DNA from: Candidatus Anaerostipes excrementavium
Lineage (GTDB): Bacteria > Bacillota > Clostridia > Lachnospirales > Lachnospiraceae
Assembly: GCA_019114985.1 (NCBI GenBank)
Contig: DXEM01000039.1
Coordinates: 1 to 64,000, forward strand
Reading direction: 5' to 3'
DNA: 64,000 nt
The notes under the pieces were generated by a model. That model had not been told where the DNA came from. It worked only from the letters and a program-made list of their open reading frames with translations, and made no database searches. The position numbers and the translations under genes are program-made. Of this stretch, positions 1 through 7,365 are shown piece after piece (within the stretch, counting starts at the first letter, position 1; the number at the start of each line of letters is the position of its first letter).

Positions 1-1
1 T

Positions 2-322
2 AAACTGGGGTATGGCATAGCGTTTTCCAATCCCTGCTTTGAATACTGGTATCTGCTGCACTTTATACAGCATAACGCATACTTAAAAGGATCCAGCGAA
101 GTGATACGTCTGCTCCAGAATAAAGACCGTCCTGAAAAATACGAAAAGAATCTGGATGTCTTTGACCTGCTTCTGCCCCATCAGTCGGAAGCGATTGAAC
201 GGGCAAAGAAAAGATTAGAGCAGCTGTATCGTGACGATATTATCGTCATGAGCCGAGACAGTAACCCTTCAACCACGGTTCATAGACTTGTAGAATATCT
301 GAACACACAAAACCAAAAATAA
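2..322 (+). CDS. RloB-like protein, C-terminal part (runs off left edge)
   Basis: The reading frame is open from the window edge (first full codon at position 2) to a TAA at 320-322, so only about the last 106 residues are present. The segment FSNPCFEYWYLLHF near the start matches the 'SNP-FE-W-LLHF' motif typical of RloB proteins, which usually pair with an AAA15 ATPase in phage-defence or restriction-linked loci. The ATPase partner would lie left of the window. An ATG at 101 is only an internal methionine. Family assignment is by motif memory; the role is inferred. Confidence 0.65.
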   Translation, partial: KLGYGIAFSNPCFEYWYLLHFIQHNAYLKGSSEVIRLLQNKDRPEKYEKNLDVFDLLLPHQSEAIERAKKRLEQLYRDDIIVMSRDSNPSTTVHRLVEYLNTQNQK

Positions 323-397
323 TAAGAGCGCACTCTAAAAAGTACAAGCTATATGGCAACGCCGCAAAAAAGTTTATGACTGATTTGCGAAAACCTA

Positions 398-426
398 TTG
401 AAATGTAACTGCAAGAGCGCTATAAT
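398..426 (+). promoter_or_regulatory. sigma-A promoter of the AAA ATPase gene
   Basis: TTGAAA at 398-403 and TATAAT at 421-426 are separated by exactly 17 bp. This gives a strong promoter about 40 bp upstream of the ATPase start codon at 467. Confidence 0.75.
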
Positions 427-450
427 TAGTTCGTAAATAACGAAGTAATT
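424..450. promoter_or_regulatory. imperfect palindrome overlapping the transcription start
   Basis: Arms AATTAGTTCGT (424-434) and ACGAAGTAATT (440-450) are inverted repeats with one mismatch around a 5-nt centre. They cover the -10 end and the likely +1, a position typical of an operator. No dedicated regulator gene is adjacent, so autoregulation or a trans-acting repressor is only inferred. Confidence 0.4.
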
Positions 451-466
451 TTCGGAGGTGTGTCCT

Positions 467-1573
467 ATGATCATCATGGATCTGACTTTAAACAGCATCT
501 TTGGATTTATGGATTTCCATATCAATTTTTCATATCCCAAAAAGATTGTAAACTCTATCATCGAAAACGAACATCTTGCCGGACGTCTGAATTTCCGTTA
601 TAAGAAAGCGGTCATTCTCATGGGTGCCAATGCCACCGGAAAAACCAGTCTGGGCAAGGCGCTGCTGCGTATCTTTAAGTTTATCGGTTCCGGCAATACG
701 GCTCTTCTTTTTGAGATGGCCGCGCCAAAGGCTACTGGTTCTTTCTCGATTGATTTTATCAATGACGGTTATGTTTTGCACCGCTTTTCGGCAGTCATTG
801 ACGGAGCGTCCGAAAGCATTACCTTGAACCACGCCCACACGGAAATCGGCGAAAAGGATACCTATGAAAAATGCGCCAAACGATTAGCAAAGGGAGGCGA
901 AACCATTGACGCCGACCCCAAAAAGCTCAAGAAATGCTTTGGAGAACTGAGCTTTCGTTTTGCTTATCCGGAAATTGAGTCAACGCTTAAAATCTCCGGG
1001 ATTCGCAAAGATGTCTTACTGCGAACCTTAAAGGCTGTTATCGGGACACTCGATCCTACCCTGACGGATGTATCAGTATCAAAGGATCTGCGCGATTCGT
1101 TTATCATCCGGAGAAAAGGTACGGAAATCATCATTCAGGACGGCAAGCTCCTCAACCGGGAAGTCCTTTCCAGCGGAACAGCGGAAGGCGTCGATGTAGC
1201 TATTTTCCTCGCCGCCATGCTTTCCGGCCCAAACTCCTTTTATTACTGCGACGAGCATTTTTCTTATATACAGACGGATATTGAAAAAAGGATTTTCGGA
1301 ATCATGCTGGATAATCTGAAGGAAAATGAGCAGCTTATTTTTACTACCCATAATACGGATATGTTAGATTTGAACCTGCCGAAACATGCCTTCGCATTCT
1401 TACGAAAAACGGCGGTTGACGATGAATATCATGTTTCTGTCATGTATGCCTCAGACATTTTAAAACGGAATACCGATTCGATCCGCTGCGCGGTAGAGAA
1501 TGATATGTTTTCCTCTCTGCCGGACGATTCTCTTCTTGATATGCTGGAAAAGGGGTGGTCAGATGAAAACTAA
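467..1573 (+). CDS. AAA family ATPase (OLD/PARIS/AAA15-like)
   Basis: A 368-residue ATPase. Walker A is GANATGKTS near residue 55, and the Walker B region (YYCDEHFSY) is followed by a TTHNTDMLD motif, the ABC/SMC-like head arrangement seen in AAA15, OLD and AriA proteins. The ATG at 467 is preferred over the GTG at 458 because GGAGG (454-458) lies 8 nt upstream. The gene overlaps the next one (start at 1563), so they are translationally coupled. ATPase plus Toprim partner is the architecture of two-gene abortive-infection systems such as PARIS; a defence role is inferred. Because the partner is frameshifted, the system is probably inactive. Confidence 0.7.
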   Translation: MIIMDLTLNSIFGFMDFHINFSYPKKIVNSIIENEHLAGRLNFRYKKAVILMGANATGKTSLGKALLRIFKFIGSGNTALLFEMAAPKATGSFSIDFINDGYVLHRFSAVIDGASESITLNHAHTEIGEKDTYEKCAKRLAKGGETIDADPKKLKKCFGELSFRFAYPEIESTLKISGIRKDVLLRTLKAVIGTLDPTLTDVSVSKDLRDSFIIRRKGTEIIIQDGKLLNREVLSSGTAEGVDVAIFLAAMLSGPNSFYYCDEHFSYIQTDIEKRIFGIMLDNLKENEQLIFTTHNTDMLDLNLPKHAFAFLRKTAVDDEYHVSVMYASDILKRNTDSIRCAVENDMFSSLPDDSLLDMLEKGWSDEN

Positions 1574-1828
1574 CTGCATTTATTTTGTGGAAGGAAAATG
1601 CGAAGCCGCACTTTTGGCTGCCCTCAAAGAAAGGCCGCAGAAGATTATGTCCGGCAGGGTAAAGATTTTCAATGTGATAGGAAACCTGATTCCCGCTCGC
1701 AGCTCATTACCATACAGGCCGGCACCACGGTTGTATTTGTGTTTGATACAGATGTACCCATTACAGATTCCTTAAAAAAGAATATCCAGCTCGTCAGTAC
1801 CAGAAACAAATTGTCAAGGACTTTTTAA
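1563..1828 (+). pseudogene. Toprim-like partner of the ATPase, frameshifted remnant
   Basis: Starts inside the end of the ATPase gene. The first about 44 residues contain FVEGKCE, the glutamate motif of Toprim-like nucleases. The reading frame is then lost at the CCC run 1692-1694. In the next frame it resumes with a strand ending VVFVFDTDV, the DxD motif expected in the same fold. One missing C restores continuity. After about residue 80 the frame ends again, and further similarity seems to switch frame near 1800, so the C-terminus is also degraded. It may have been an effector nuclease of RloB or DUF4435 type; family unproven. Confidence 0.55.
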
Positions 1829-1897
1829 TCAAGTTCACAAAAAATCTACAATCTTGCGGTCTGTTCTGGCCCGAAAAAATAATTCCACCGGCTCCCA

Positions 1898-1926
1898 TTG
1901 ATTTTCTCAGTCTTTCTGCGTATAAT
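1898..1926 (+). promoter_or_regulatory. promoter of the AbrB/PIN operon
   Basis: TTGATT (1898-1903) and TATAAT (1921-1926) with a 17-bp spacer, 52 bp upstream of the antitoxin ATG. Confidence 0.75.
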
Positions 1927-1930
1927 AGAA

Positions 1931-1946
1931 GTAGGGAAATCCCTAC
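1931..1946. promoter_or_regulatory. perfect palindromic operator of the toxin-antitoxin operon
   Basis: GTAGGGA-AA-TCCCTAC, a perfect 7-bp inverted repeat beginning 4 nt after the -10 box and covering the likely transcription start. AbrB/MazE-type antitoxins commonly repress their own operon from such sites. Confidence 0.6.
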
Positions 1947-1978
1947 TTTCCATATTTTCAGAAAGGTGGTGCAAAACC

Positions 1979-2254
1979 ATGTTAGCAAAGGCATTTGTAG
2001 ACAATGCAAAGGTCATGGCAAAAGGACAGGTCACAATCCCGAAGGATGTCCGGGATGTCCTCGGTGTGGCAAGCGGTGACAGGGTTACTTTCGTGGTGGA
2101 AGGAAACACTGTCCGTATTGTCAATTCCGCTGTGTACGCCATGCAAATGCTCCAGCAGGAAATGGCCGGAGAAGCAGAACGCACCGGCCTGACTTCGGAA
2201 GATGATGTGATGGCGCTTGTCAAAGAATTGCGGAACGAGGACGAAAAGGCATGA
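1979..2254 (+). CDS. AbrB/MazE-family antitoxin
   Basis: A 91-residue protein with a swapped-hairpin AbrB/SpoVT DNA-binding domain (roughly residues 9-50). The core KGQVTIPKDVRDVLG is diagnostic of the family. The C-terminal acidic helix (SEDDVMALVKELRNEDEKA) is likely to bind the toxin. The start at 1979 follows AAAGGTGG by about 10 nt; upstream in-frame codons belong to the promoter region. The stop overlaps the toxin start by 4 nt (ATGA), so the pair is one translational unit. Confidence 0.85.
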   Translation: MLAKAFVDNAKVMAKGQVTIPKDVRDVLGVASGDRVTFVVEGNTVRIVNSAVYAMQMLQQEMAGEAERTGLTSEDDVMALVKELRNEDEKA

Positions 2255-2652
2255 GAGTTTTGATAGATACCAACGTCCTTATTTCTGCGGCATTAAGCGC
2301 CAACGGGACGCCGTTTCAGGCGTATGTAAAAGCAGCCTCATATCCCAATCATGGTCTGATCTGTGAGCAGAACGTGGATGAAATGAAACGGATTTTCAAC
2401 AAGAAATTTCCGAACCGTCTCGCGGCTCTGGATAAGTTTCTTTCGGTAGCTCTGCTGACTTTGAAATTAGTCCCGGTTCCAACAGACGAAAACGTGTCGG
2501 AAACGCAAATCCGGGATGTAAATGACCGCCCTATCCTGCGGGCGGCGATTGAGGCAAAGGCCGATGTTCTTCTTACCGGCGATAAGGATTTCTTGGAGTC
2601 CGGCGTGAAAAATCCGGCGATTATGACACCGGCAGAATTTTTGAAATATTGA
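2251..2652 (+). CDS. PIN-domain ribonuclease toxin
   Basis: A 133-residue PIN protein of the COG1569 type. The acidic residues are visible in order: D in MRVLIDTNVLIS at the N-terminus, E near LICEQNVDEMKR, D in RDVNDRPILRAA, and D in LLTGDKDFLE. Together these form the metal-binding site of PIN RNases. It overlaps the AbrB antitoxin gene, forming a complete VapBC-like toxin-antitoxin pair that could stabilise the mobile element. The RNA target cannot be read from the sequence. Confidence 0.88.
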   Translation: MRVLIDTNVLISAALSANGTPFQAYVKAASYPNHGLICEQNVDEMKRIFNKKFPNRLAALDKFLSVALLTLKLVPVPTDENVSETQIRDVNDRPILRAAIEAKADVLLTGDKDFLESGVKNPAIMTPAEFLKY

Positions 2653-2667
2653 CTTGTTGAAAAGGCG

Positions 2668-2698
2668 GCGGGCCGAGAGTGAAAAACTCCCGGCCCGC
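2668..2698. terminator. bidirectional terminator-like hairpin
   Basis: A 13-bp GC-rich inverted repeat (2668-2680 with 2686-2698, one G:T pair) lies between the convergent toxin gene and tnpW. There is no clear T-run, but the position fits a terminator. Confidence 0.6.
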
Positions 2699-2703
2699 TG
2701 TGT

Positions 2704-2895
2704 TTACATCTGCTGTATCTCGTTTTTCAGCATACGCTTGATTTTGTCGCTCATGGTTTCGGTGCTGGTCTTACTGAAATGGACACTCACGACATAGGTG
2801 GTTCTGCCGATTTTCTTTACCAGCGCGGGGGCGTCCTCCGGCGCGCTGTCCGGGGCGGGGCCTGCGGTCTGCATGGTACGGGGTTCTTCGCTCAT
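2704..2895 (-). CDS. tnpW: transposon-encoded protein TnpW
   Basis: A 63-residue protein. The conserved TnpW block KKIGRTTYVVSVHFS followed by TMSDKIKRML fills its second half; the first 25 residues are Pro/Ala-rich and variable. TnpW is known from Tn4451-like elements and has no assigned biochemical role. It lies downstream of the replication genes and is the last IME gene recognised at the left. The RBS (GAAAGGAGCGCC) immediately precedes the ATG. Confidence 0.8.
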   Translation of the reverse strand: MSEEPRTMQTAGPAPDSAPEDAPALVKKIGRTTYVVSVHFSKTSTETMSDKIKRMLKNEIQQM

Positions 2896-2934
2896 GGCGC
2901 TCCTTTCTCCGGGCGGGGTTGCCCGGTCACAAAG

Positions 2935-3798
2935 TTACTCACTTTTACGGTTCACAAGGTCTTTGGCCGCCGCTTTGGTGGCACCGGCGTTTTCCCCCCG
3001 GAAGTTCTTCCCGTCAAAGAGGATGGGGGCGCACCGTTCCAGGATGCGGTCATAGATACGGGCATGGGCCAGGTCGGGCGGGTTCTTGAGTTCCGACAGT
3101 TTCAGGTTGGTGGTGATAATCATGGGCCTGCGGCTGCGGTAGCGGCTGTCAATGACAAAAAACATCTGCTCCATCGCATAGTCGGTGCTGCGCTCCACCC
3201 CTAAATCGTCAATGATAAGCAAGTCGTATTCGTCCAGACTGGCGATAAAGGCGGCCCTGTCCTCGGAGAACATCCCCGTCAGCCGGTTCAGGATGGTGGG
3301 GAAATTCGTCATCAGTACCGGCACATCCCGGTCAAGCAGGGCGTTGGCGATACATCCGGCGAAAAAGGATTTCCCGGTTCCCACATCCCCGAACAGCAGC
3401 AGGCCGGTGTTGTTCCGATATGCCTCCTTCCAGTTCTCCACATAAGCGCGGGCCTTGTCCATCAGCGGGTTTTGGCCGTTGTCGTTGGCAAAGGTGTAGT
3501 CATACAGATAGCGGTCTTGCAATCCCTGCGCTTTCCGGCGCTTGATACGCTCCATGCGGCGCTGGCGTTCCTCGGCGGCCTGTCTCTGTTCCTCGGCCTC
3601 CCTCTGGCACCGGCAGACGCAGCGGGGCATGAAATAGCCGGGTTTCCCGAAGTTCGGCACAACGGTCTGGCGCTGGCCCTTGCACTTCTTACAGTGGATC
3701 AGGCCGTCTGCCGGGTCTATGTACTCGTCCTCGGTAAGTTCCACACCAGCGGCGGCCTTGTCGATGATGGCGCGGATTTCTGTGGTGATCTCAATCAT
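2935..3798 (-). CDS. DnaC/IstB-like helicase-loading ATPase
   Basis: A 287-residue AAA+ protein. The N-terminal part carries a Cys cluster (CKKC about residue 37, CVCRC about residue 60) and a charged coiled-coil stretch. The ATPase follows: Walker A FGDVGTGKSFFA, Walker B LLIIDDLGVE, sensor ITTNLKLSEL. It is of DnaC/DnaI type, expected to load a replicative helicase during element replication. The start overlaps the stop of the rep gene by 4 nt (ATGA), with GGAGG upstream, so the two are coupled. IstB-type ATPases are similar, but no istA is present. Confidence 0.85.
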   Translation of the reverse strand: MIEITTEIRAIIDKAAAGVELTEDEYIDPADGLIHCKKCKGQRQTVVPNFGKPGYFMPRCVCRCQREAEEQRQAAEERQRRMERIKRRKAQGLQDRYLYDYTFANDNGQNPLMDKARAYVENWKEAYRNNTGLLLFGDVGTGKSFFAGCIANALLDRDVPVLMTNFPTILNRLTGMFSEDRAAFIASLDEYDLLIIDDLGVERSTDYAMEQMFFVIDSRYRSRRPMIITTNLKLSELKNPPDLAHARIYDRILERCAPILFDGKNFRGENAGATKAAAKDLVNRKSE

Positions 3799-4547
3799 AC
3801 GGTTTCGTCCTCCTTTACGCTGTAATCCCGGTCACGGGTGGGCGGGGCAGCCTTTTTCATGTCCTCACCGGCCCATCGCCGGATGGTGGCGGCATGGCTC
3901 TGATACCGCTTGCCGGTGGACGCCATGTACTCGGACAGCTTTTCGATGTACTGGCTCCATACCGTGGGGAAGTCGGCCTGCAGGTCGGCCAGTTCCCCGT
4001 CAGAAAGAAAAACATTTTGGTAACGGCCATAGGTGCGGGCGCTTTCTCCCTCTCTATTCTCTATACTCTTATCTCTAATATCTAATCTCTTATCTCTAAT
4101 CTCTGGTGGACAAATGTCCCCCCGGCTATATGGTGGACAAATGTCCGCCCCGCCGGATGGGAGCAGTTTCTGGCGCTGCAAGCGCATACGCTCTTTCTTT
4201 TTCCGCTCCCCCTCGGTAGAGGACTGGCCGATCAGCAGTTGAATATCGGCCATGTAGTAGGCCCCATCGTTCAAAATCTCCACAAGGCCAAATTCAAGGA
4301 ACACCTTCAAGGCCCGTTCCACCGTCCCCACCTGATGGCGGGTAAAAGTGGCGATGGTCTGGGGCGTGTGGGGCAGGTGGTCGTTCAGCATGAGGATGCC
4401 GCCGCTTTTCAGCGACATGAGATACATTTTCAGCAGCAGATTGGAATACAGCAGGCCGTCCTGCATACTTTCCAGAATGACCATCGTTTCGCTGTTGTAA
4501 AAGTTCTCTTTGAGTTTCAGGTAGTAATATTTCCGGTTGTCTGACAT
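3795..4547 (-). CDS. replication initiator (RepA N-terminal domain type)
   Basis: A 250-residue protein. Residues about 5-110 form the winged-helix replisome-organizer/RepA N-domain seen in plasmid and ICE initiators (KYYYLKLKENFYNSE, then HLPHTPQTIATFTRH). A basic linker follows, then a repetitive segment and a C-terminal helical domain (YQNVFLSDGELADLQADFP). The start at 4547 has GGAGG just upstream; longer in-frame extensions lack an RBS. With the downstream DnaC-like gene this suggests autonomous replication of the circular IME. Confidence 0.8.
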   Translation of the reverse strand: MSDNRKYYYLKLKENFYNSETMVILESMQDGLLYSNLLLKMYLMSLKSGGILMLNDHLPHTPQTIATFTRHQVGTVERALKVFLEFGLVEILNDGAYYMADIQLLIGQSSTEGERKKKERMRLQRQKLLPSGGADICPPYSRGDICPPEIRDKRLDIRDKSIENREGESARTYGRYQNVFLSDGELADLQADFPTVWSQYIEKLSEYMASTGKRYQSHAATIRRWAGEDMKKAAPPTRDRDYSVKEDETV

Positions 4548-4660
4548 GGGTTCCTCCTTCGGGGTCGTTTTGGGTCTTTGTACGCATTTAGAGGGCTGTT
4601 TTGGGGGCAAAAGGATAAATGTATCACGCCCCTGCCGACACCCTCCAAAAAAGCCTTGAT

Positions 4661-5059
4661 TTACAAGGGGTTTTTGACCTCTAAAGCGTGACATTTAGCC
4701 CTCTGTTTCCGCTTGCGCTGCGCGGCCTTTATCCGTTTCATGCGTCCGGCACATTCCGGGCAGTATTTGGCCCGGTTGGAACCGGGAACGAACAGCGTCC
4801 CGCATACGGCGCACTTCTTGGCGTCCAGCCGGTGGAACAGGGCCGTTTCCAGTTCCTTATCCAGCGGCAGCACCGCCTTCTTGAACCACCGGCAAAGCAG
4901 GGAGTAGGAAATGGACTGGACGCAGACACATTCCTCTCCATCGTCCAGCGCGATACAGTGGCCGCCGTCATAGTTGCAACACTCATGCACCAGCCGTCGC
5001 GCCCGCCGGTACTGGCGGTAGTCCATGACGGGGATAGGGTCAGGGCCGTTCTTTTTCAT
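4661..5059 (-). CDS. cysteine-rich VLP-domain protein
   Basis: A 132-residue protein with two Cys clusters. The first (HECCNYDGGHCIALDDGEEC) precedes the conserved SISYSLLCRWFKKAVLP motif that names the family. The second is a C-terminal CAVCGTLF-16-CPEC zinc ribbon followed by a basic tail. Such proteins are regular companions of MobA/L relaxases in Firmicutes IMEs. Nucleic-acid binding is plausible but unproven. The start at 5059 overlaps the end of the upstream small gene by 20 nt; an internal ATG at 5026 is the alternative. Confidence 0.75.
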   Translation of the reverse strand: MKKNGPDPIPVMDYRQYRRARRLVHECCNYDGGHCIALDDGEECVCVQSISYSLLCRWFKKAVLPLDKELETALFHRLDAKKCAVCGTLFVPGSNRAKYCPECAGRMKRIKAAQRKRKQRAKCHALEVKNPL

Positions 5060-5225
5060 GCTGGCACTTCCCGCACCCGCCGCAGCTATGGCAAGAATGG
5101 CAGGAATGGGCCTCCGGCTCCGGGGCAGTCTGAGGCTCCGGGCAGCCCGCCGGTTCCGGCTGGAACAGGTCAAGGGGCAGGCGGATGGTAAGATTGACAG
5201 TGACGGGTAAAATAATCTGTTTCAT
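5040..5225 (-). CDS. small Cys/His-rich protein
   Basis: A 61-residue protein with a strong RBS (GAAGGAGATC) before the ATG at 5225. The N-terminal half is hydrophobic beta-like (IILPVTVNLTIRLPL). The C-terminal half is Pro/Glu-rich and ends in a dense Cys/His cluster (HSCHSCHSCGGCGKCQH) likely to bind metal. It is not assigned to a named family. Its end overlaps the VLP-domain gene, so the pair is coupled. Confidence 0.6.
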   Translation of the reverse strand: MKQIILPVTVNLTIRLPLDLFQPEPAGCPEPQTAPEPEAHSCHSCHSCGGCGKCQHEKERP

Positions 5226-5264
5226 AGGGTGATCTCCTTCCATGAGTGACGTTGACAGTTCCGT

Positions 5265-5298
5265 GCAAAGGCACGTCGTGAAACGCGACGCCCTTTGC
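5265..5298. repeat. imperfect inverted repeat between relaxase and downstream gene
   Basis: Arms starting GCAAAGG (5265) and ending CCTTTGC (5298) pair over about 15 bp with a bulge. It follows the relaxase stop and precedes the next RBS. With no T-run it is more likely an mRNA processing or stability hairpin than a terminator. Confidence 0.45.
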
Positions 5299-5323
5299 AG
5301 GGGTCGCCAAAACGCCGAACCCT

Positions 5324-6760
5324 TTACCGTTCCGGCCCCCGGTCTTTGGTCTGTTCCTGTTCTTGTCTGGCAAGGCGGTCGGCGGCCTTTTTCAGCCGTT
5401 CCACCGCTTTGAGTTCTTCCCGCATGGCTCTCATGTCCATGTACTTCACATCCTTTGCGGCGGTCAGCTTGGAAATCTCCCGTTCCCATGCTTTTGGCGT
5501 GATTTCCTCACCGCTTTCTTTCAGTTCTTTCAGATACCGGGCGGCGGCCTCGTACAACAGCAGTTCCCGGCTGTGGCGCTGCTCGAACAGTTCCCGCTTG
5601 GCCGGTTTTTCCTTGTCAAGCTGCTTGCGGATGGCCTTGTACTGGCTGTACTGTTTCCACATCTCCCCGCGCTCGGTCAAAGTGGCGATCCGGCGCTCGG
5701 CCTTGACGATCTCGCCCCGCAGGTCATAGTAGCGGGTGTTCAGGCCGGAGATTTTCTCATGGAGCTGCTGCATGGAGCGGATGCCGTTGGCGTTCAGGAA
5801 ATTGAACAGGGCGGCGTTCTCCTGCAAGGCCCGGATGCGCCCTGTCCGGGTGGTGGGTTGCTTTAGCTGCTGCTGCGCCTCCCACAAACTGGCTATGCTG
5901 CTTTGCTGGCCTGCCGGTTTCTCCGTTTCGGCCTTTGTCCAGTTGTAAAGGCGGGTCACACGGGCCTTAATTTCCTTCAACAGCTTGTTGTCGGCGGCGA
6001 TCTGGCGGTTGACTTCTCCCTTGTCGGTACGGATGCCGCGCTTTTCCATCTGGCTGGCCGCCGGCCCTAAATGGACAGAGGGGATTTTATCAATGCCCTG
6101 CCGCTTGTAGCTGCGGTGGTCTACCAGCGCCGGTTGACCGGCAGCCTCCAATGCCCGATTGGTATAGGCCGCCCATGCCGCCCGCCAAATCTCCACATTC
6201 CCTTTGTCGTTCCAGTCGGTGGTGTCCTCCCGGTGGTTCTTCCAGCCGCCTTTCCCGTCCGGGATGCGCTGGCCGTGTTCGTCAAGGTCGTATGCCTTGC
6301 GGCACTTTGCGCCCCATGCGCCATCTTCTTTCAGGGGTCGGACGGTCAGCATGATATGGACATGGGGGTTGCCGGTTCCCTTGTCGTGAATGGCGAAGTC
6401 GGCGCACATCCCTTTGTCCACAAAGTTGTCCTTCACATAGGCCCGGACAAGGGCAAGCTGCTGCTCCCTTGTCAGTTCGCGGGGCAGGGCCGCCTCCACC
6501 TCGCGGGCAAGCTGGCTGTCCCGCGCTTTCTCGATCTGCTCCACACTGTTCCAGAGAGTGGAACGGTCTGCAAACTCCGGCGGCGCATGGGTAGGCAACA
6601 TGATTTCAGAATGGACAACGCCGGTTTTGTGGGTATAGTCATGGGTCAAGCCGTCCCATTCATTGGTGAGCTTGGTTCCGCTGCGGTAGGCGGCTGCGGC
6701 AACGGCAGACCGGCCCTTGCTGCGCTGGATGATACTGACGGTAGCATGGCAAAAATCCAT
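5324..6760 (-). CDS. MobA/MobL-family (MOBQ) relaxase
   Basis: A 478-residue relaxase that nicks oriT and pilots the strand during mobilization. The N-terminal catalytic domain shows the AAYRSG motif with the candidate catalytic Tyr25, and the metal-binding NPHVHIMLT motif near residue 125. The C-terminal 200 residues are highly charged coiled coil. The start at 6760 has AAAGGAGG upstream; the open frame continues to 7063, but that stretch is the oriT region. The gene lies directly downstream of a MOBQ-type nic sequence. No T4SS is encoded by the IME, so it would use a helper ICE or plasmid. Confidence 0.92.
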   Translation of the reverse strand: MDFCHATVSIIQRSKGRSAVAAAAYRSGTKLTNEWDGLTHDYTHKTGVVHSEIMLPTHAPPEFADRSTLWNSVEQIEKARDSQLAREVEAALPRELTREQQLALVRAYVKDNFVDKGMCADFAIHDKGTGNPHVHIMLTVRPLKEDGAWGAKCRKAYDLDEHGQRIPDGKGGWKNHREDTTDWNDKGNVEIWRAAWAAYTNRALEAAGQPALVDHRSYKRQGIDKIPSVHLGPAASQMEKRGIRTDKGEVNRQIAADNKLLKEIKARVTRLYNWTKAETEKPAGQQSSIASLWEAQQQLKQPTTRTGRIRALQENAALFNFLNANGIRSMQQLHEKISGLNTRYYDLRGEIVKAERRIATLTERGEMWKQYSQYKAIRKQLDKEKPAKRELFEQRHSRELLLYEAAARYLKELKESGEEITPKAWEREISKLTAAKDVKYMDMRAMREELKAVERLKKAADRLARQEQEQTKDRGPER

Positions 6761-7068
6761 AGGTGACGCCTCCTTTCGGGTGGGATAAATCAGGCCGCAG
6801 GGGACGGGACAGTCGCTTGCGGGAGTTCCGTAACCTGTGGCGCACAAGGGGTTTGGGGAGTGTAGCTCCCCATCGCGCTCGGAGAGCGCAACAGCCCTCT
6901 CATGGGGTCCCCGCGAAAACCCAGCGGAGCGGTTTTCGTGGGGAAAGGAGGAGCAAGGGAGCGGGCGCAGTTTTCGCCGCAAGGCGGAAACGGAGACAAG
7001 CGGACTTTGCGACGACGCGCGCACAGCACCGGCAACGGTGCATAAGTGCGCCCTTGCAAGCAAGGGAC
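6761..7068. other. non-coding oriT region rich in inverted repeats
   Basis: 308 bp between the DUF3847 gene and the relaxase gene. Several inverted repeats are visible: a GGGGAG/CTCCCC hairpin near 6854-6870, GCGCTC-gga-GAGCGC near 6873-6887, a 12-bp CCCCGCGAAAAC/GTTTTCGTGGGG pair near 6908-6942, and GTTTTCGCC-gcaa-GGCGGAAAC near 6970-6992. Dense short palindromes next to a relaxase gene are typical of an origin of transfer. The nic core lies at the right end. Confidence 0.75.
7026..7056 (+). other. oriT: oriT nic core (MOBQ type)
   Basis: A hairpin GCACCG-gcaa-CGGTGC (7026-7041) is immediately followed by ATAAGTGCGCCCTT (7042-7055). From memory, MOBQ oriTs of Gram-positive plasmids such as pIP501/pRE25 share a GCATAAGTGCGCCCTT core behind a hairpin, nicked in or next to the CCCT/T step. 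The position upstream of a MobA/MobL relaxase supports the call. Confidence 0.8.
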
Positions 7069-7365
7069 TTACAGCTTGTCCCCGGACTTCGGCAGTTCTG
7101 CGGCCAGTTTTTCGGCTCCCGGCAGGCGGGAGAGGGCCACAAGGAACGTCTTGACTTCCTCGCCAGATAAGACGGGGGCCAGCGGGAAAACGCCCTCCAA
7201 AATGGCCCCGCGCTCGATCAGGCGGCGGGTGCGGGCCTTGCGTTCCTCGTTGCGCTGCTTGTTCTGCAAAATCTTCTGGCGGTTTTCAAGCTGCCGGATT
7301 TCTTTCAGGACTTTTTCGCGCTCATCCTTTTTCTGTTCCGCTTGGGCGGTGTTGTCTTGGTGCAT
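7069..7365 (-). CDS. DUF3847 protein
   Basis: A 98-residue protein. The first 60 residues are a highly charged helix (coiled coil, KEIRQLENRQKILQNKQ), followed by RRLIERGAILEGVFP, a hallmark of DUF3847. Such genes sit beside MobA/L relaxases and resemble small relaxase-accessory (MobC-like) proteins, so a role at the adjacent oriT is likely but inferred. Its start lies inside the end of the upstream sigma-like gene. Confidence 0.75.
   Translation of the reverse strand: MHQDNTAQAEQKKDEREKVLKEIRQLENRQKILQNKQRNEERKARTRRLIERGAILEGVFPLAPVLSGEEVKTFLVALSRLPGAEKLAAELPKSGDKL

Noticed and set aside
329-342. GCACTCTAA-like sequence as the left end of the IME
   Set aside because: Only weakly similar to the right-end repeat ATGCTCTAAGTG; no virD4 sequence beside it.
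6761-7063. Longer relaxase beginning upstream at 7063
   Set aside because: The extension is translated oriT palindromes, has no RBS and lacks homology to MobA/MobL N-termini, which begin at the 6760 methionine.
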